Below, piece by piece: positions 6,846 to 9,462 of a stretch of DNA of 9,462 nucleotides. This stretch comes from DAOUEH01 sp034430515 (lineage in GTDB: Bacteria; Chloroflexota; Dehalococcoidia; Dehalococcoidales; RBG-16-60-22). The stretch spans positions 1-9,462 of the forward strand of contig DAOUEP010000051.1 of the NCBI GenBank assembly GCA_034430515.1, read 5' to 3'. How positions within the stretch are numbered: position 1 is the first letter of the stretch; each line of letters starts with the position of its first letter. The translations under genes and the position numbers were made by a program. The notes under the pieces were generated by a model that saw only the letters and a program-made list of their open reading frames with translations, had not been told where the DNA came from and ran no database searches.

Positions 6846-8504
6846 CTACATACTGTCGGGCGCGGTCATGCCCATGAGGCGCAGCGTGCGCCCCAGGACG
6901 AGCTTGGCGGCCCGCACCAGCTTGAGGCGGGCGCCGGTGAGGCGCTTGTCGTCGGAGACGACGCGGCATTGCTTGTAAAAAGAATGAAAGGCCGTCGCCA
7001 GGTCCTGGGCGTAATAGGTAAGGTGGTGCGGCTCCAGCGTGGTAGCGATGGTTTCGATGATTTCCGGCAGCAGCAGCATCTTGCGGATGAGGGTCAGCTC
7101 CGGCTCGGTGGTCAGCAGCGAGATGTCGCCGGCGCTTTCGTCGACGCCCCTTTCCCCGGCTAGGCGCAGGATAGAGGCGATGCGGGCGTGGGCGTACTGG
7201 ACATAATACACGGGGTTGTCCGCCGACTGTTTCTTGGCCAGCTCCAGGTCGAAGTCCATCTGGGCGCCGGCGGTGCGCGAGAGGAAGAAGAAGCGGCAGG
7301 CGTCGGCGCCGACTTCCTCCACCAGCTCGCGCAGGGTGACGATGTCGCCGCTGCGCTTGGAGATTTTGACTAACTCGCCGCCGCGCCGCAGGGTGACCAT
7401 CTGCGAGATAATCACCGTGAGGCGCTCCGGGTCGATGCCCATCGCCCCGACCACGGCCTTCATCCGGGAGACATGGCCCATGTGGTCGGCGCCCCAGATA
7501 TCGATGACGCGGTCGAACTTGCGCTCCAGGAACTTGTTGTAGTGGTAGGCGATGTCGGTGGCGAAATAGGTGGGCGTGCCGTCGGAGCGGACGACGACGT
7601 TGTCCTTGTCCTCGCCCAGCGCCGTGGAGACGAACCAGGTGGCGTCCTCCTTCTCGGCGATGTGCCCCGCCTGCTTGAGCATCTTCATCACGGTTTCATA
7701 TTGCTTGTTATCGTGGAGAGATTGTTCGGAGAACCAGACATCGAAGCTGACGCCCAGCGTCTCCAGGTCTTGCTTGATTTCAGCCAGCATCCGCTTGAGG
7801 CCGATTTGCCCCAGCCGCTCGATGACCTGCTTTTCGCCGAGCTTCGCCAGGGCCGGGCCTTCCTGCTTGATAATATCGGCCACCATTTCGGTGATGTAGT
7901 CGCCCAGGTAGCCGTCGGGCGGCATCTCGGCCTCGTGGCCGGTGGCCTGGCGGTAGCGGGCGTAGAGCGAGCGGCGGAAGGCGTCTATCTGGTTGCCGGC
8001 GTCGTTGATGTAGTACTCCTTCTCCACGTCATAGCCGGCGGCGGTGAGGGCGTTGGCCAGGGCGCTCCCCAGTACGGCGCCGCGCCCGTGCCCCACGTGC
8101 AACGGGCCGGTGGGGTTGACGGAAACGAACTCTATCTGGATGCGCTGCCCGCCGCCCAGGGCGATGCTGCCGTAGCTGTCGCCGGCGGCCAGGATATCGT
8201 CCAGCCGGGCGGTGAGCCAGCGGCTCTTGAGGGTGAAGTTGATGAAACCCGGCGGGGCGACGCTGACGCTCTCGATTTCCTCGAAAGGTGAGATGAAGGC
8301 GGCGATTTCCCCGGCGATGGCCAGCGGGCTCGTGCCCACGGCGCGGGCCAGCTTGAGCGAGATGGACGAGGCGTAGTCGCCGTGCTCCGGGTTCTGGGGG
8401 CGCTCGACGACGATTTCCGGTAGACTTACCGTGGGCAGGTTGCCGGCCTGCTGGGCGGCCACGATGGCCCGGCTGATAATATCGATGATGGTCTGCTTGA
8501 GCAT
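6846..8504 (-). CDS. argS: Arginyl-tRNA synthetase (class I)
   Basis: Charges tRNA-Arg with arginine; 552 residues, normal length. The N-terminal Add1 domain spans about 1-115 and includes NPEHGDYA (38-45). The catalytic domain has FVSVNPTGPLHVGHGRGAVLG (126-146, HIGH as HVGH 136-139), YYINDAGNQID (164-174) and WGADHMGHVSRM (337-348). The KMSKS-type loop reads KISKRSGDIVTL (380-391), with Ile for Met. The anticodon-binding domain begins at about NPVYYVQYAHARI (430-442) and runs to the family-typical C-terminus LGRTLRLMGMTAPDSM. The upstream ribosome-binding site is weak (AGAAG, about 11 nt before ATG). The gene is divergent from the Cys4 protein gene and convergent with the gamma-CA-like gene. 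Confidence 0.98.
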   Translation of the reverse strand: MLKQTIIDIISRAIVAAQQAGNLPTVSLPEIVVERPQNPEHGDYASSISLKLARAVGTSPLAIAGEIAAFISPFEEIESVSVAPPGFINFTLKSRWLTARLDDILAAGDSYGSIALGGGQRIQIEFVSVNPTGPLHVGHGRGAVLGSALANALTAAGYDVEKEYYINDAGNQIDAFRRSLYARYRQATGHEAEMPPDGYLGDYITEMVADIIKQEGPALAKLGEKQVIERLGQIGLKRMLAEIKQDLETLGVSFDVWFSEQSLHDNKQYETVMKMLKQAGHIAEKEDATWFVSTALGEDKDNVVVRSDGTPTYFATDIAYHYNKFLERKFDRVIDIWGADHMGHVSRMKAVVGAMGIDPERLTVIISQMVTLRRGGELVKISKRSGDIVTLRELVEEVGADACRFFFLSRTAGAQMDFDLELAKKQSADNPVYYVQYAHARIASILRLAGERGVDESAGDISLLTTEPELTLIRKMLLLPEIIETIATTLEPHHLTYYAQDLATAFHSFYKQCRVVSDDKRLTGARLKLVRAAKLVLGRTLRLMGMTAPDSM

Positions 8505-8546
8505 GAACGTCTATTCTTCTGTTTTCAGTGTGAAACCGATGCCTAA

Positions 8547-8576
8547 ATTATAACATAATGTGGTGGGGAAGGGTAA
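8547..8576 (-). promoter_or_regulatory. Promoter of argS, perfect extended -10
   Basis: The minus strand reads TGTTATAAT across 8555-8547, a perfect extended -10. Only a poor -35 (TTACCC, 8576-8571) lies 18 bp upstream, as is common for extended -10 promoters. The predicted start is near 8540, leaving a leader of about 36 nt. Confidence 0.7.
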
Positions 8577-8602
8577 ATACGGCGGGTATGGTAAAGGCCC
8601 AC

Positions 8603-8630
8603 TTGCAATAATAAGCGTGCGTTGTATAAT
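8603..8630 (+). promoter_or_regulatory. Promoter of the Cys4 protein gene
   Basis: TTGCAA (8603-8608), a 16-bp spacer and a perfect TATAAT (8625-8630). The start is predicted near 8637, upstream of the ribosome-binding site at 8651-8657. It is back-to-back with the argS promoter. Confidence 0.7.
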
Positions 8631-8663
8631 AGAGAGTCCCTGATGTAGCTAGAGGTGAGGACA

Positions 8664-9143
8664 GTGCCCGAACTGGTATCGATGTTGAGTTTGATTATCG
8701 ATGACCGCCTGCAAGCGGCGGCGTTCAAGCTGGGCCTGCAGTTGGGCAACGAATGGCGCGACCTGGTGAATTCCTTAATCGGCGGCTCTCCGGCGGAATT
8801 TGCGCTTGACGATAGAATCGCCTCGCTGGTGCGTGATGACCCGACCCTGGTCAAACTTCAGTTCGTCGATTGTGATGACTGCGGGCACATGATTGGCGAG
8901 GCGATTACCGCCGGAGACCCCACCCAGAGCCAGGCGATTGAGCGCATCCGCCGGTCGGCAATCGTAAGCTGCTATTTCAAGCAGCCGCTATGTGCCAGTT
9001 GCAGCCAGCGGCGTTACTCGCGCGACATCGCTAACTGGGTAAATACGCAGATTCTTAATGGCAATCATCTCCCCGAAGACGGCGTGATTATTAAGGCCGC
9101 CCGGCGGGTATCCGAGGTCTGCTTTCAGGTAACGGGTTCGTAA
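8664..9143 (+). CDS. Uncharacterised Cys4 (putative zinc-binding) protein
   Basis: I do not recognise this 159-residue protein. It has no signal peptide or membrane segment. Two CxxC pairs, CDDC (70-73) and CASC (110-113), are separated by 36 residues, which suggests one zinc-ribbon-like site; extra cysteines at 103 and 153 are unpaired. The first 60 residues are probably helical (LIIDDRLQAAAFKLGLQLGNEWRDL), and the segment after the second pair is basic (SQRRYSRD). Start choice: GTG 8664 is preferred because AGAGGTG (8651-8657) lies 6 nt upstream, whereas GTG 8655 overlaps that site and has none of its own. It has its own promoter, is divergent from argS, and lies about 90 bp upstream of the 23S promoter. 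Nucleic-acid or ribosome association would fit a small zinc ribbon, but nothing here shows it. Confidence 0.75.
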   Translation: MPELVSMLSLIIDDRLQAAAFKLGLQLGNEWRDLVNSLIGGSPAEFALDDRIASLVRDDPTLVKLQFVDCDDCGHMIGEAITAGDPTQSQAIERIRRSAIVSCYFKQPLCASCSQRRYSRDIANWVNTQILNGNHLPEDGVIIKAARRVSEVCFQVTGS

Positions 9144-9231
9144 ATATATCGTCATGACGCCCCCCTCCAGGATGTAAGAAAAATGTTTGGAAAATATTTC
9201 CCGACCCCCTCTCTCCAGCCTCGAAATCGTA

Positions 9232-9260
9232 TTGACAAAGGTAAACCCTTATGCTAGACT
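9232..9260 (+). promoter_or_regulatory. 23S rRNA promoter
   Basis: A perfect -35 TTGACA (9232-9237), exactly 17 bp, then TAGACT (9255-9260) preceded by TGC (extended -10). This is the strongest -35 and spacing in the window, fitting an rRNA promoter. The start is predicted at about 9267, leaving a leader of roughly 150 nt before the mature 23S. No clear A-tract UP element abuts the -35, although 9177-9202 is AT-rich. Confidence 0.85.
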
Positions 9261-9313
9261 TATACTTGCATATGGTGAAGGCAAAGACATAACGAGCTAC
9301 CTGGTGGTATACA

Positions 9314-9358
9314 GCCAGACAAACGGGTCTGGCGGAACTCCGCCAGACCTTTTCTTTT
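9314..9358 (+). terminator. Attenuator-like double hairpin in the 23S rRNA leader
   Basis: GGTCTGGCGG (9326-9335) and CCGCCAGACC (9340-9349) form a perfect 10-bp stem with loop AACT. It is followed by TTTT, C, TTTT (9350-9358), the form of an intrinsic terminator. Just upstream, GCCAGAC (9314-9320) can instead pair with GTCTGGC (9327-9333), which would break the terminator stem. So segments 1:2 and 2:3 are mutually exclusive. The structure is seen directly. Regulation of rRNA synthesis is inferred; it could instead be a processing stem or a terminator for upstream transcription. Confidence 0.7.
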
Positions 9359-9366
9359 GCCTTCCG

Positions 9367-9385
9367 CACCTTAAAAACTGAATAG
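9367..9385 (+). promoter_or_regulatory. boxA-like element upstream of 23S rRNA
   Basis: CCTTAAAAACTGAATAG resembles the boxA-containing CTTTGAAAACTGAATA sequence found before rRNA genes in many bacteria, where NusB-S10 bind to support antitermination and processing. It lies about 30 bp before the mature 23S start and downstream of the hairpin. The match is imperfect. Confidence 0.4.
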
Positions 9386-9415
9386 AGTTGAGGGTCTAAT
9401 ATCAAGCCTGAAGCA

Positions 9416-9462
9416 GGTCAAGCGGTAAGGGCATACGGTGGATGCCTTGGCATCAAGGGCCG
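9416..9462 (+). rRNA. 23S ribosomal RNA, 5' end only
   Basis: GGTCAAGCGGTAAGGGCAT followed by ACGGTGGATGCCTTGGCA is the conserved 5' end of bacterial 23S rRNA (E. coli begins GGTTAAGCGAC and continues CACGGTGGATGCC). The start is set by that alignment from memory and may be off by a base or two. The gene runs off the window. No 16S rRNA or tRNA lies upstream; a protein gene and a dedicated promoter precede it. Confidence 0.95.

Noticed and set aside
9150..9159. Perfect palindrome CGTCATGACG between the Cys4 gene and the 23S promoter
   Set aside because: It is too short to call an operator without conservation data, and it lies about 70 bp upstream of the -35.
9272..9292. Six-codon ATG-to-TAA mini-ORF (MVKAKT) in the 23S leader that could be a leader peptide
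   Set aside because: It has no ribosome-binding site, is very short, and shows no run of regulatory codons. Chance is the simpler explanation.
9268..9325. Possible ligand-binding riboswitch in the 23S leader upstream of the hairpin
   Set aside because: I could not match it to the conserved cores of known riboswitch classes, and the region is too short for most of them.
9091..9405. 104-codon minus-strand frame across the rRNA promoter and leader, and a 64-codon plus-strand frame at 9187-9381
   Set aside because: Both cross a clear rRNA promoter and hairpin, and neither has a recognisable protein or a start signal.

Overview
This is a GC-rich bacterial chromosomal segment with short, AT-rich promoter gaps. 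It carries housekeeping and metabolic genes and ends in the first bases of a 23S rRNA gene. I see no mobile element, phage gene, CRISPR array or tRNA. Protein-coding sequence followed directly by a promoter and a 23S rRNA, with no 16S or tRNA spacer between, indicates unlinked rRNA genes. Together with the cupin and synthetase types, this suggests Chloroflexota, class Dehalococcoidia, where 16S and 23S-5S are known to be separated. The taxonomic placement is inference, not proof.

Layout. Positions 1-3395 form a minus-strand operon read right to left: ffh (SRP54), then an ABC-2 exporter ATPase, then its permease, which is cut by the window edge. The three genes overlap by 1 and 8 nt, so they are probably co-transcribed and translationally coupled. 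Plus-strand genes for a small cupin (3515-3940) and an MFS transporter (4071-5222) follow. Next come trpS (minus, 5227-6213), a gamma-class carbonic-anhydrase-like hexapeptide protein (plus, 6318-6836), argS (minus, 6846-8504), a Cys4 putative zinc-binding protein of unknown function (plus, 8664-9143), and the 23S rRNA promoter, leader and gene start (9232 to the end).

Apart from the ffh-exporter operon, the genes look like single-gene units. Nearly all have a readable sigma-70-type promoter, often with an extended -10 (TGn before the hexamer). Two convergent gene pairs are separated by only 4 and 9 bp, with no visible terminator.

The most interesting non-coding structures are two. The 23S leader has an attenuator-like arrangement: three segments form two mutually exclusive hairpins, the second a perfect 10-bp stem followed by a T-rich tract, between the rRNA promoter and the mature 23S 5' end. 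The ffh promoter has its -10 so close to the start codon that the mRNA should be leaderless. Among the proteins, the TrpRS has KMSGS in place of KMSKS. I did not find a clearly new multi-gene system here.
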